64,000 nucleotides of DNA from Verrucomicrobiaceae bacterium (GTDB lineage Bacteria; Verrucomicrobiota; Verrucomicrobiia; Verrucomicrobiales; Verrucomicrobiaceae), in assembly GCA_019694165.1 (NCBI GenBank), contig JAIBCL010000003.1, forward strand, positions 186,001-250,000, read 5' to 3'. How positions within the stretch are numbered: the first letter of the stretch is position 1; each line of letters begins with the position of its first letter. A model generated the notes under the pieces. It saw only the letters and a program-made list of their open reading frames with translations, was not told the DNA's origin and did not search any database. Positions 53,307-62,539 of this stretch are shown here, in pieces. The position numbers and the translations under genes are program-made.

Positions 53307-54316
53307 TAAGCAGCCTTGCTCAATTCCTCCACCAGCCGCTTCGTCACATCCCGGCTGCTGACGCCTTCGCTCTCGGCGGTGAACGTGGTCATCACGCGGT
53401 GTCGGAGCACGGGCTCGGCGACTTCGATCACATCCTCGAGCCGCACCATGTAGCTGCCGTGGAGAGCGGCGCGGGCTTTGGCACCGAGGATCAAATACTG
53501 CACGGCGCGCGGGCCGGCACCCCAGCCGACGAGCGGCTTCAGCCACGCGGGCGCTTCTTTGCTGGCTGGTCGCGTGCGGCGGGTGAGATCGACGGCGAAT
53601 TCGTAGATGTGATCCGGCACCGGCACACGGCGGACGAGATGCTGGAAAGCTAGCACCTTGGGTCCGTCGAGCACATGCTCGAGTCGCGGCAGCGTGTCGC
53701 CGGTCGTGCCGCGCGCGATGGCGATCTCTTCATCCCGAGATGGATAATCGACACCAATCATGAACATGAACCGGTCGAGCTGCGCTTCGGGCAGCGGATA
53801 GGTGCCTTCTTGCTCGATCGGATTCTGCGTCGCAAGCACGAAGAAGGGCGAGTCCAGCTCATAAGTGCGGCCTGCGACGGTGACGCGATGCTCCTGCATT
53901 GCCTCGAGCATCGCTGCCTGCGTTTTCGCGGGTGCGCGGTTGATTTCGTCGGCGAGCACGATGTTCGCAAATACGGGGCCTTTCGCGAACTCGAAGGCGC
54001 GTTTACCACCCGGCAACTCTTGAAGGATGTCGGTGCCCGTGATGTCCATCGGCATCAGGTCCGGCGTGAACTGAATGCGGCTGAAGGACAGCGACATCGT
54101 CTCCGCCAGCCGACTGATGAGGAGCGTCTTCGCCAGACCGGGCACGCCCATCAGCAGCGCGTGCCCTCGGGCGAAAAGACAGATCGAGAGCTGCTCGATC
54201 ACCTGCTGCTGGCCGACGATGATTTTGCCCAGCTCATCACCGAGACGGCGATAGACCTGGCGGAGTTCATCAATGGCGGCGACGTCGTCTTGCGGGAGCG
54301 GAATGGAGGTGGACAT
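53306..54316 (-). CDS. MoxR-family AAA+ ATPase
   Basis: 336 residues from ATG 54316. Walker A 'GVPGLAKT' at 57-64, Walker B 'IVLADEINRA', sensor 'VLATQNPIEQEGTYPLPEAQ'. MoxR ATPases act as chaperones for metal insertion or assembly of VWA-containing partners. First gene of the minus-strand cluster; the promoter should be in the 205 bp between 54317 and 54521, where I see no convincing boxes. Confidence 0.95.
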   Translation of the reverse strand: MSTSIPLPQDDVAAIDELRQVYRRLGDELGKIIVGQQQVIEQLSICLFARGHALLMGVPGLAKTLLISRLAETMSLSFSRIQFTPDLMPMDITGTDILQELPGGKRAFEFAKGPVFANIVLADEINRAPAKTQAAMLEAMQEHRVTVAGRTYELDSPFFVLATQNPIEQEGTYPLPEAQLDRFMFMIGVDYPSRDEEIAIARGTTGDTLPRLEHVLDGPKVLAFQHLVRRVPVPDHIYEFAVDLTRRTRPASKEAPAWLKPLVGWGAGPRAVQYLILGAKARAALHGSYMVRLEDVIEVAEPVLRHRVMTTFTAESEGVSSRDVTKRLVEELSKAA

Positions 54317-54521
54317 GGATTTGGATGAAGGGCTGAAATCTACATCAGACTGGCGAGGGGATGGCAATGCGAATCACGACAGCGATCAAAGTTTTACACG
54401 GGGCTGACAACTCCCGGAGCTAGGACGCGCACTGCGGCGGCTTTATTGGCTGATTTGTCTTCCGTTCCCGCCCTCCCCCCTTTGTCGTGGAAGGCACGGC
54501 GGTCTGCGCGCGGCGCGGTGT

Positions 54522-56582
54522 TCACTGGCGCATCGAATGCGGGCTGTCGGCCTCGGCGGTGAGCTGGCGGAGTTCAGCATGAGCGGCTGCTTCGAGGCGG
54601 GGGTCCTCGTCCAGCGTCCGCTCGGCGAGCTGACGCGCGATGCGCACGAGCCGCGTGTCGGCCAGCAGCTCGGCGAAGCGGAGCGGCGCCTGTCCGCTTT
54701 GCGCGCGGCCGAGCACGTCGCCGGGACCGCGCCGCCGGAGGTCTTCCTCGGCGATGCGGAAGCCGTCGTCCGTCTCCTCCATGATCGCGAGCCGCTGCCT
54801 GGCCTCGTCATCCGCCTCGTCAATGAAGAGCACGCAATACGACGTGTGGCTGCCGCGACCGATGCGCCCGCGAAGCTGGTGGAGCTGCGCGAGGCCGAAG
54901 CGGCCGGCATCGTGGACGTACATCACGGTGGCATTCGGCACGTCCACGCCCACCTCGATGACGGTGGTGGAGACCAGCGCGCTGATTTCCCCGGCGCGAA
55001 AGCCACGCATGACCTCCTCCTTGTCCTCCGCGCTGAGTCTCCCATGCAGCAGGCCGACGCGGTGCGGCTCGAGCAGCCGGGTCCATTCCTCGTGCCCCTT
55101 TTTCGCCGCCGCCGCGTCCAGCTTCTCCGACTCCTCGATCAAAGGAAAGACCAGATAGCCCTGCCGTCCCTGCGCGATCTGCTCGCGCAGGAAGGCCGCC
55201 GCCTCGGCCGCCTTGTTCCGCGGGCGCACTTTTGTGACGATCTTCCCGCGCTCGCGCGGCCGCTCGTCCAGCGTGGAGACGTCGAGGTCGCCGTAGAGCG
55301 TGAGCGTCAGCGTCCGGGGGATCGGTGTCGCGGTCATCACCAGCACGTCCGGCGTGTTTCCCTTCTCAATGAGCCGCGCCCGCTGCGCCACGCCGAACTT
55401 GTGCTGCTCGTCGATGACGACGAGACCGAGATTCTGAAGCGCGGCCCGGTTGTAGAGCAGGGCGTGCGTCCCGATCAGGATGTCGGGCGGCGGAAAAACC
55501 GGCTCGCCACCTTCGCCTCCGAGGCGCAATTCGACGCGCACGCCCAGAGGTGCGAGCCACTGGCGCGCGGTGCGGAAATGCTGCTCGGCGAGGATTTGTG
55601 TCGGTGCCATCAGCGCGGCCTGGCTGCCGGACTCCGCGGCGACGAGCATGGCGGCGAGAGCCACGACGGTCTTGCCGCTGCCGACATCGCCGTGCAGCAG
55701 CCGGTTCATCGGTGCGCAGGCGGCCATGTCGCGGCGTATCTCGCCGAGCGCGCGCCTTTGCGCGCCGGTCAGCTCGAAGGGCAGCGCGCCGAGAAACGCG
55801 TGCGACAGGCTGCCATCACCCGCATGGGCTTTGCCGCCGGCTTCAATGGCGCTGCGGCGGCGGCGCACGACGCGGATCTGGCAGACGTAAAATTCTTCGA
55901 GCGCGAGATAGCGCCGCGCGGTTTCAAGTTCGTCGATGACGGCCGGAAAATGCACGGTGTGGAGCGCGCGCGACCGGTGCCAACCGGCGAAACCGCCCTT
56001 GTCTGACGGCACGGGGAGCAGATCGGCGATGAAGCGATCATCCAGCATCTCCATGACGTGCCACGCCGCCGTGCGCACGGCTTTTTGCGACAGAGCGCCG
56101 CGCAGCCGGTACACGGGCGTGATGCGGCCCGTGTGTATCTTCCCCGCGTCGTCGTCATCGCCACCGCGGATGATCTCATGCTCCGGGTGATCCATGAAAA
56201 GCCGGCCCTTGAATTCCTTGATGCGGCCATACACCACCAGCTCCATGTCGGTGGCGATGGACTTCGACATGAACGGCATGTTCCACCAGCGCAGCGTGAG
56301 CTGCTGACCGAGACCGCTGCCATCTACATGCTCCACGACGGCTTCAAACACACCTGCACCGCGCCGTCGGCCGAAGAACCGCACATGCGTCTTCACCACG
56401 CGCACGAAATGGCTGCAAGGTGCCGCACCCGCCTGGAAAGCCGCTGCGTCCACGCGCCGGCGGTCTTCGTGGCGAAATGGCAGCATCCATACCACGTCCG
56501 AGATTTTCTCGATCCCTTCCTTCGCCAGCATTTTCACGATGCGCGTCGTCAGGCCGGGCACTTCGGAGAGGAGCGTTTGCAT
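54522..56582 (-). CDS. recG: ATP-dependent DNA helicase RecG
   Basis: 686 residues from ATG 56582; a further ATG at 56633 is possible. Regresses stalled forks and moves Holliday junctions. Wedge (OB) domain in the N-terminal third, then SF2 helicase motifs: 'LLHGDVGSGKTVVA' (I), 'VVIDEQHKFG' (II, DEQH), 'VMTATPIPRTLTL' (III) and 'QLHQLRGRIGRGSHTSYC' (VI). Length normal for the family. Confidence 0.96.
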   Translation of the reverse strand: MQTLLSEVPGLTTRIVKMLAKEGIEKISDVVWMLPFRHEDRRRVDAAAFQAGAAPCSHFVRVVKTHVRFFGRRRGAGVFEAVVEHVDGSGLGQQLTLRWWNMPFMSKSIATDMELVVYGRIKEFKGRLFMDHPEHEIIRGGDDDDAGKIHTGRITPVYRLRGALSQKAVRTAAWHVMEMLDDRFIADLLPVPSDKGGFAGWHRSRALHTVHFPAVIDELETARRYLALEEFYVCQIRVVRRRRSAIEAGGKAHAGDGSLSHAFLGALPFELTGAQRRALGEIRRDMAACAPMNRLLHGDVGSGKTVVALAAMLVAAESGSQAALMAPTQILAEQHFRTARQWLAPLGVRVELRLGGEGGEPVFPPPDILIGTHALLYNRAALQNLGLVVIDEQHKFGVAQRARLIEKGNTPDVLVMTATPIPRTLTLTLYGDLDVSTLDERPRERGKIVTKVRPRNKAAEAAAFLREQIAQGRQGYLVFPLIEESEKLDAAAAKKGHEEWTRLLEPHRVGLLHGRLSAEDKEEVMRGFRAGEISALVSTTVIEVGVDVPNATVMYVHDAGRFGLAQLHQLRGRIGRGSHTSYCVLFIDEADDEARQRLAIMEETDDGFRIAEEDLRRRGPGDVLGRAQSGQAPLRFAELLADTRLVRIARQLAERTLDEDPRLEAAAHAELRQLTAEADSPHSMRQ

Positions 56583-56709
56583 GATGGAGAAGCCGGCGGG
56601 CAATGTGGTGAAGCGAACGGGACGCACATGCATTCTGTGCCGGGCGGACTCCGCTCACAAGATGCACGTAGGCTGGATTTTGCAGGCAATCTTCAAGGCC
56701 GCGCCGTGC

Positions 56710-58188
56710 TCATGGCAGCGGCCTGGCCTCGGGGTATCCCGCCAGGAGGTCCCGCAGCCTCTCCACCACCTCCGGCTTCTCGCCGGCCAGGTTTGTCGTT
56801 TCGAGCGGATCGCTCTGGTAATCATACAGCTCCAGTTCCGCCGTGCCGGGGGGCGCGCCCGGTTTCTTCCACTCGACGAGCCGGTAGCGCTCCGTGCGGA
56901 TCGCGCGCCCGAGCTTTCCCTTCGGGTAGCAGTGGTATGAGTGATCACGCACACGAGCCTGCGGATCCTTGAGCACTGGCACCAGGCTAAGTCCATCGAC
57001 CGGCTGGGGACCTCCCGGCTTCGGCAGCCCGGCGAGTTCGGCGAGCGTTGGAAAAATGTCCACGCTTCCCGCGGGCTGGCGCGTGCTGCCGCCTGGCTTG
57101 GTGATGCCGGGCGCGATGATCAGCAGCGGGATGCGGTTCGCCTGTTCGTAGTTTGTATGCTTCGTCCAGATGCCGAGGTCGCCGAGGTGAAAACCGTGGT
57201 CTCCCCAGAGCACGATGATGGTTTCGTTCATGCGTCCCAGCCGATCGAGCGCATCCACCACCCTGCCGATCTGTGCATCGACGAAGCTCGTGGCGGCATA
57301 GTAGCCGTGGATCAGCCCCCGCTTCAGCGCCGGGGAGAATTCCGCGTCTTCCTGCTCCGGCACCGGCTTGTAGGCCGCGATCTCACCGCCGCGCTTGTGC
57401 GCCACCTTTGGCGAGCCTGCGGGCAATTGCTCGTACCGGGGCATCGGCAGCTTTGCGGGATCGTGGATGTCCCAGTACTTCCGCGGAGCGCAAAACGGCA
57501 GATGCGGACGCACGAACCCCGCTGAGATGAAAAATGGCGTGCCTTCCCGCAAGCGGCGCACGCTGGCCGCCTCCAGTCTTCTGATGGTCTCGGCGGCGAC
57601 GCGGCCGTCCGCGTAGTCATCATCGTTCACCTCCGGAGACTCGAAGGCCGCTCCTCGCGGCAGGCTGGGAATCTGATCGAGCTTCTGATTCGTGAAGAGA
57701 GCTTCTTCGCGCGTGAGCCTGCCGCCGTCCGTGCTCGCGGGGTCGAGGTATTCGATGACCTTGTCCTTGAACGGCGGCACGCTGAAAGACGGCGGGTCAC
57801 CTTCGTTGCCGTGACCGACGTGGAAGACTTTCCCGACCGACTCCGTGCGGTAGCCGCCGTATCTGGCAAAGTGCTGCGGCATCGTGACGGCCTCTGGCAG
57901 CGCCTGTCGGAGCCTGCTGCCGAGGCCGTAGAGTCCGGTGGAACTCGAGTGCGATCCCAGCATCAAGGTAAAGCGTGACGGCGCGCACACCGCCTGGCTG
58001 CAATACGCGAGATCAAACCTCATGCCGCGCGCGGCAAGGCGGTCGATGTTCGGTGTCTTCGCCGCGGCATCGCCATAGCAGCCGAGCGCCGGCTTCAGGT
58101 CATCCACCAGGATGAGGAGGACGTTCGGGCGCTCAGCTGCGGCGGCGACCAGGCCGGGGATGAGAAGAATCAACGCAATGGTTTTCAT
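56710..58188 (-). CDS. Secreted sulfatase, iduronate-2-sulfatase-like
   Basis: 492 residues from ATG 58188. Signal peptide at about 1-18. Metal ligands in 'LLILVDDLKP' and maturation motif C68-A-P-S-R72 (Cys-type, needs formylglycine-generating enzyme). 'WGDHGFHLGDLGIWTKHTNYE' supplies the late metal ligands. Related to, but distinct from, the sulfatase domain at 16538-20830. Last gene of the minus-strand glycan run, 107 bp after the beta-helix gene. Confidence 0.93.
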   Translation of the reverse strand: MKTIALILLIPGLVAAAAERPNVLLILVDDLKPALGCYGDAAAKTPNIDRLAARGMRFDLAYCSQAVCAPSRFTLMLGSHSSSTGLYGLGSRLRQALPEAVTMPQHFARYGGYRTESVGKVFHVGHGNEGDPPSFSVPPFKDKVIEYLDPASTDGGRLTREEALFTNQKLDQIPSLPRGAAFESPEVNDDDYADGRVAAETIRRLEAASVRRLREGTPFFISAGFVRPHLPFCAPRKYWDIHDPAKLPMPRYEQLPAGSPKVAHKRGGEIAAYKPVPEQEDAEFSPALKRGLIHGYYAATSFVDAQIGRVVDALDRLGRMNETIIVLWGDHGFHLGDLGIWTKHTNYEQANRIPLLIIAPGITKPGGSTRQPAGSVDIFPTLAELAGLPKPGGPQPVDGLSLVPVLKDPQARVRDHSYHCYPKGKLGRAIRTERYRLVEWKKPGAPPGTAELELYDYQSDPLETTNLAGEKPEVVERLRDLLAGYPEARPLP

Positions 58189-58294
58189 GGCTGGCGTAAT
58201 CGAACGGCTGGGGCTGACGGTTCTGCGTCTTCGATGTTTTCCGCGCTTCCCTGTTCCCGGATGCTGCGTGGAGGCCCGGGCACGCGCATGCACG

Positions 58295-60946
58295 TCAGCG
58301 TTGTTCTACCTTCAAATCATCCACATAAAACACGCTGCTCTCCTTCGATGCGCTGACGAAACCCAGCCAGGCGAATTCATTCCACCCCTCGTCACACGGC
58401 AGTTCTTTGAACTCGCGCATGGGCTGGCCTGGCAACGTGATGCGCAGCGTCCATTTGCCGTCCGCTTTGCTGCCGAGGGCAGACGTCGCCTCGATATGGA
58501 TCCACGCGTTTGCCGGCACATCGAGCTTCGTCTGGGTTCTGCGCTCGACGATCCGGCCGCTCTCGATCCACAGACTCGGCCCCGTCACATATTTCTGCCC
58601 TTCACCGCGCCATTCGACGAACAAGCTCGCCTTCTCGCCGAGGCGAAGATTGAAGGACACGGCGGCCATGCCGCTGCTGTACTTCGGTTTCAAAACGTAG
58701 TGCGGATCCCACTGCGGCTTCAGGCCGGGCACGTCGGTGAATTTCAAGCTGCGTTTGCCGGAAGCCGCCTGTTCGTCGGACACGAAGATCGAGTCGCCCT
58801 TGTTCTGCCAGTGAATCTCCTGCCGCGGCACGGTGGGAAAGCTCAGGCCCATGTGCTCGAAGTCTTCGTTCAGCGAGAACTCCGGCATCGGCCACGGCCT
58901 GCTCTCTTCATCCCACTTCGGGAATGACAGGCTCATCGCCAGCTTCCGCCACTCGCTCTTCGCATCGCCTCGCACGCCGGCCTCAGCGAAGTCAAACGGC
59001 TTGAAGCCGAGCTTGAACGCCGGCGACTCGGTCTTGAGGCGGAAGTCACGCTTCGCGGCATCGACAAAGAGCGGATCGGCGACGATCGAGCCTTCATCCC
59101 GCCCCGTCTTCTTCTGCCAGCCGGCGAGGTCGGTGTCGTGAAACCTCACCGGCAGACCGGCGGAATTCCAATACACATTGTTGCGCATCTCCAGCGTGCC
59201 CGGCTCCCAGTTGTACCATGTGCCGTCTAGCAATGTCGGCGTGTCGTAGATCACGATGTTTTGCTCATAGGCGAACGAGGCGTGCTTCTCCGGCCGCGAG
59301 CGCTGGATCTGCGCCTTCTTGCCAAAGGCGAAGATGTTGTTGCTCACCCGGTTCCACTTCCCGTAGTGCTGGTGGAACGTGGATTCGCTCGTGTCGTGCA
59401 CGAGGTTGTTTTCAAGCGTCACGCCAGTGCTGCCTTCATCGGTGTAAAGGCCCCAGCCGCCATACCGGTAGCTGGCGACGTGGTGCACATAGTTGTGACT
59501 CACCGTCGTGCCTTCCGCGCGACCGAGGCCGTAGAAACCGCCCATGTCGCTGAGGTAGCCGTGACCGAGGTGGTGGATGTGATTGTAGTCAAAGCGGTTC
59601 CTCTTTGACGGGCTCGGACTGTAACCCCACACCCAGCCCGCACTGATGCCGGTGTAATAGAGGTCGCCGATGTCGCAATGCGTCACGCTGCAATCCGCCG
59701 CGTGCGCGAGGAAAACGCCGCAAGCGCTGGGGAACATCCGCCCGCCGCTGTGGATGATGCTGTCGTCCACCGTGACGCGCTGCGTGAACTCCGCCTCGCT
59801 CTTCGGCATCACGATCTCGCCGATGCGCACACCGCCTGCGCCGAGGTCGTGCAGATACGTGTGCCGCACCGCGCAATCCGAGCTGCCTTTGCGAAACCAA
59901 ATGCCGTAGCCGCCCGTGTGCGCAATCTCGCAGTCTTCAAATGCCACCTCACGCGCGCCTTCGAGTTCGAGCACCGCGCCGACGCCGGACGCAGCCTGGC
60001 CATCGTGATGTCCATCGGGGCCGTAGAGCTGCTGGGCATGAGCGAAGGTGATTCCGCGAAAGGTGATATGACTCACATGTCTGCCCGCCGCCCAGTCCGC
60101 TTTGAAATCCAGAAACTTCTCCGCCACCGGTGCCACCACCTCGGCTGTGCTCATGTCCTCGCCCGGCATCGGCTTGTAGAGCAGCACGCCATCGCGGGAA
60201 AGGAACCACTCGCCATCCTCGTCGAGCGCCGCGCGGTAGTTCTCGATGAAATACCGCTGATCCGGCTCGAACTCGACAAATGGATACCGGCTGCGGCCTC
60301 TGATCTCGACAGCGCGCGCCGCCGCACTCAGCGCCTCGATGCGACACTGCCCTACGGTCCATGCGTGCGTGACGGTGACGAGTACGTCGGACAGCTCGCT
60401 AGCCGGGATTGCATTCAACAATTCCATCTGCGGAGGCCGCACGACGAAGGCCCTGAAGTTCGGCTCCTTGAGATTCGGAAACGCATCGCCGCCGGCCTGC
60501 GAGTACATGCTGAAGAAGCCGGTGTTCGGAGAGCGCGCCCGGGTGGCACGGCGGCCATTGATCCAAAGCTGCTCGAAATACCATGAGCCGTCTCGCACCT
60601 TCGGCACATCCGCCCGCCAGAGGTCGCCGTCGCCCTTCGCCCATCCGGTGATCCGCCTTCCGCCGGAGATGATGACTTTGGCTTTGCCGGCAGCCTCGTA
60701 GGTGACAGGTGCCGTCGCCTTGCCGGAGTCCGCCTCGGTCAGCACCACCGGCTCCGTGATCGCATACGTACCGGCGGCAAACCGCACGCGCACGGCATCG
60801 CCGGGCTGCGCTTGGCGGATGCGGCGCACTTCATCACGAGCGGCGGCCAGGGAGTTGATCCTGCCTTCAGGCGAGGCGTGCACGATTATCTCGGCGGCGC
60901 TGGCGGCATGTGCGAAAAAGAAGACAAGGGGAAGCAGGCGGCTCAT
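58295..60946 (-). CDS. Secreted right-handed parallel beta-helix protein
   Basis: 883 residues from ATG 60946. Signal peptide at about 1-17. Starts 'EIIVHASPEGRINSLAAARD' and then 'VRVRFAAGTYAITEPVVL', typical of pectate-lyase-like beta-helices. Repeated coils such as 'VAFEDCEIAHTGGYGIWFRK' and 'HCDIGDLYYTGISAGW' follow. The C-terminal 180 residues are a concanavalin-like beta-sandwich ('LKFTDVPG...AAVSFNLRLGEKASLFVEW'). Probably a polysaccharide lyase or glycoside hydrolase; the family cannot be named by eye. Confidence 0.85.
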   Translation of the reverse strand: MSRLLPLVFFFAHAASAAEIIVHASPEGRINSLAAARDEVRRIRQAQPGDAVRVRFAAGTYAITEPVVLTEADSGKATAPVTYEAAGKAKVIISGGRRITGWAKGDGDLWRADVPKVRDGSWYFEQLWINGRRATRARSPNTGFFSMYSQAGGDAFPNLKEPNFRAFVVRPPQMELLNAIPASELSDVLVTVTHAWTVGQCRIEALSAAARAVEIRGRSRYPFVEFEPDQRYFIENYRAALDEDGEWFLSRDGVLLYKPMPGEDMSTAEVVAPVAEKFLDFKADWAAGRHVSHITFRGITFAHAQQLYGPDGHHDGQAASGVGAVLELEGAREVAFEDCEIAHTGGYGIWFRKGSSDCAVRHTYLHDLGAGGVRIGEIVMPKSEAEFTQRVTVDDSIIHSGGRMFPSACGVFLAHAADCSVTHCDIGDLYYTGISAGWVWGYSPSPSKRNRFDYNHIHHLGHGYLSDMGGFYGLGRAEGTTVSHNYVHHVASYRYGGWGLYTDEGSTGVTLENNLVHDTSESTFHQHYGKWNRVSNNIFAFGKKAQIQRSRPEKHASFAYEQNIVIYDTPTLLDGTWYNWEPGTLEMRNNVYWNSAGLPVRFHDTDLAGWQKKTGRDEGSIVADPLFVDAAKRDFRLKTESPAFKLGFKPFDFAEAGVRGDAKSEWRKLAMSLSFPKWDEESRPWPMPEFSLNEDFEHMGLSFPTVPRQEIHWQNKGDSIFVSDEQAASGKRSLKFTDVPGLKPQWDPHYVLKPKYSSGMAAVSFNLRLGEKASLFVEWRGEGQKYVTGPSLWIESGRIVERRTQTKLDVPANAWIHIEATSALGSKADGKWTLRITLPGQPMREFKELPCDEGWNEFAWLGFVSASKESSVFYVDDLKVEQR

Positions 60947-60997
60947 TTCTCTCCCATATCGTTCGTCGCCGCCTTCGCAACTCGCCACGGCGGACTT

Positions 60998-62539
60998 TCA
61001 CGGATCCTGGACGTAGATCGCGCTCAATCGAATGTCGGTGCGTTTCCTCCCTTCAAACACGAGACGAAGCCGCACGCGGCCCGGCTCCTCGTCCGGTGCG
61101 TCCCACCGCACGGGCGTTTGGAAGCCGTTCTGCCGAATGATGGCCGTGTGGCCGGGGATCACGCGCTCGAAGTGATCCAACAAGGTGACGCGCAGCACTG
61201 CGTCGTCACCGAGGCCGTCTGCATTGATGTAAAAGCGCGGCCGGCGCACCGGTACGGACATGGTCACGAGCTCCGCGACGACCTTCGGCAACTGGTAGTC
61301 ACCGGGCCCTTCGCCAACCGTCTCGACGACGAGATCACCGAACCGATCGCGCGGCAGCATCGCGATGCCGACCCCGCCACGATGCTGTGGCTGGCCGCCT
61401 GTGGCGCGTGGGTCCCAAGCGCCGTAGTAGAGGAAGGTGTGCTCGCCGATGTTCTCGAAGCCCTGCCCTTGAATCACGCCGCCTTGATCCCACTGGCCGT
61501 CGTCACCGTGCTTGATCATCGTCCACTCATGCGCGGGCTCGCGGAAGTTGAGGCCGTCGTTGCTAATGACGAAGCCGAGATCCACCGAGATGTCCTTCCA
61601 CTCCTTCGCCCCATGCCATTGGCCGAAGACACCGAGCAACACGTTGCCGCGGTTCCACACGCTGACGCCTTCGTGGCACTGCTCGCCTTCCAGACTGCGA
61701 CCGGGACCGAGTGCTTCATGCTGAGGTTCCCGCACGAAGGCGATGCTGCTCGTCGATGACCAGTTCACGAAGTCGGACGAACGATAAGTGCGCGAGACGC
61801 GGCCTTGATACGGTCGCGTAGCGTTCATCGCATTCTGACCGCAGGCAAAGAATTGCCCGTCCCACTGATAGAAGCCGCCGCAAGGCTCGAAGTGAACGCC
61901 GGGAAGCAACAGATCGTCTTTGCGCAGCTCCGCTTTCAGTGGCGTCACGTCCCTCACCGGTCTCCATCGCAAACCATCCGCGCTCACGAACGGCAGCAGC
62001 GTGCCGAGGCGTCGCTTGTCACGGAAATACACATGCGTCGTCATCTTGTAGCGCTGCGACGGATCAGGATCACGCTCATCCTTGAGCACCTTCAAGTTCA
62101 CAAAACCCCACGCGCCGCCGACATCGACGAGGTTGTTGTTCTTGCTGCCATGAAACTCCACCAGCCCGAGGTCCGGCTTCACCCAGTGCAGGCCATCGTC
62201 GCTCTCCGCATAAGCCGCACGCCAGCGCGCCGAGGTCACACTGTTCTTCACGTCATCATCGAACGCGACATACCAGAGCCGATACTTCCCACCGTCCTTG
62301 ATGATCGAGCCATAAAACTGCACGCCCATCGCATCCGGTGCTCCAGTCCCGCCACGCTGCAGCAACGGATTCGCCGCGTGCTTCACCGGCTGCCGCATCT
62401 CGAGCCGCAGATTCTGCGTGTGCGGGATCGAGACGTTGTCGAAAGCGAAGAGCGTGGTGGCCTTGGTTTCATCAAAGAGTTCCGCAGCCCCAAGCGCGGA
62501 ACTCATCAGCAGGGTCAAAGCTGCGAGCAGTCGGTTCAT
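60998..62539 (-). CDS. Secreted beta-propeller glycosidase-like protein
   Basis: 513 residues with signal peptide (about 1-18). Blade motifs 'GGKYRLWYVAFDDD', 'ESDDGLHWVKPDLGLVEFHG', 'DGLRWRPV' and 'YRSSDFVNWSS' match the propeller type of the protein at 9225-10787, though overall similarity is low. The C-terminal beta-sandwich ends 'RLSAIYVQDP'. Translationally coupled to the upstream esterase by a TCAT overlap at 62536-62539; the beta-helix gene follows after 51 bp. Confidence 0.78.
   Translation of the reverse strand: MNRLLAALTLLMSSALGAAELFDETKATTLFAFDNVSIPHTQNLRLEMRQPVKHAANPLLQRGGTGAPDAMGVQFYGSIIKDGGKYRLWYVAFDDDVKNSVTSARWRAAYAESDDGLHWVKPDLGLVEFHGSKNNNLVDVGGAWGFVNLKVLKDERDPDPSQRYKMTTHVYFRDKRRLGTLLPFVSADGLRWRPVRDVTPLKAELRKDDLLLPGVHFEPCGGFYQWDGQFFACGQNAMNATRPYQGRVSRTYRSSDFVNWSSTSSIAFVREPQHEALGPGRSLEGEQCHEGVSVWNRGNVLLGVFGQWHGAKEWKDISVDLGFVISNDGLNFREPAHEWTMIKHGDDGQWDQGGVIQGQGFENIGEHTFLYYGAWDPRATGGQPQHRGGVGIAMLPRDRFGDLVVETVGEGPGDYQLPKVVAELVTMSVPVRRPRFYINADGLGDDAVLRVTLLDHFERVIPGHTAIIRQNGFQTPVRWDAPDEEPGRVRLRLVFEGRKRTDIRLSAIYVQDP

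Noticed and set aside
54537..56006. 489-codon open frame on the plus strand
   Set aside because: Antisense to recG, whose helicase motifs are clear.
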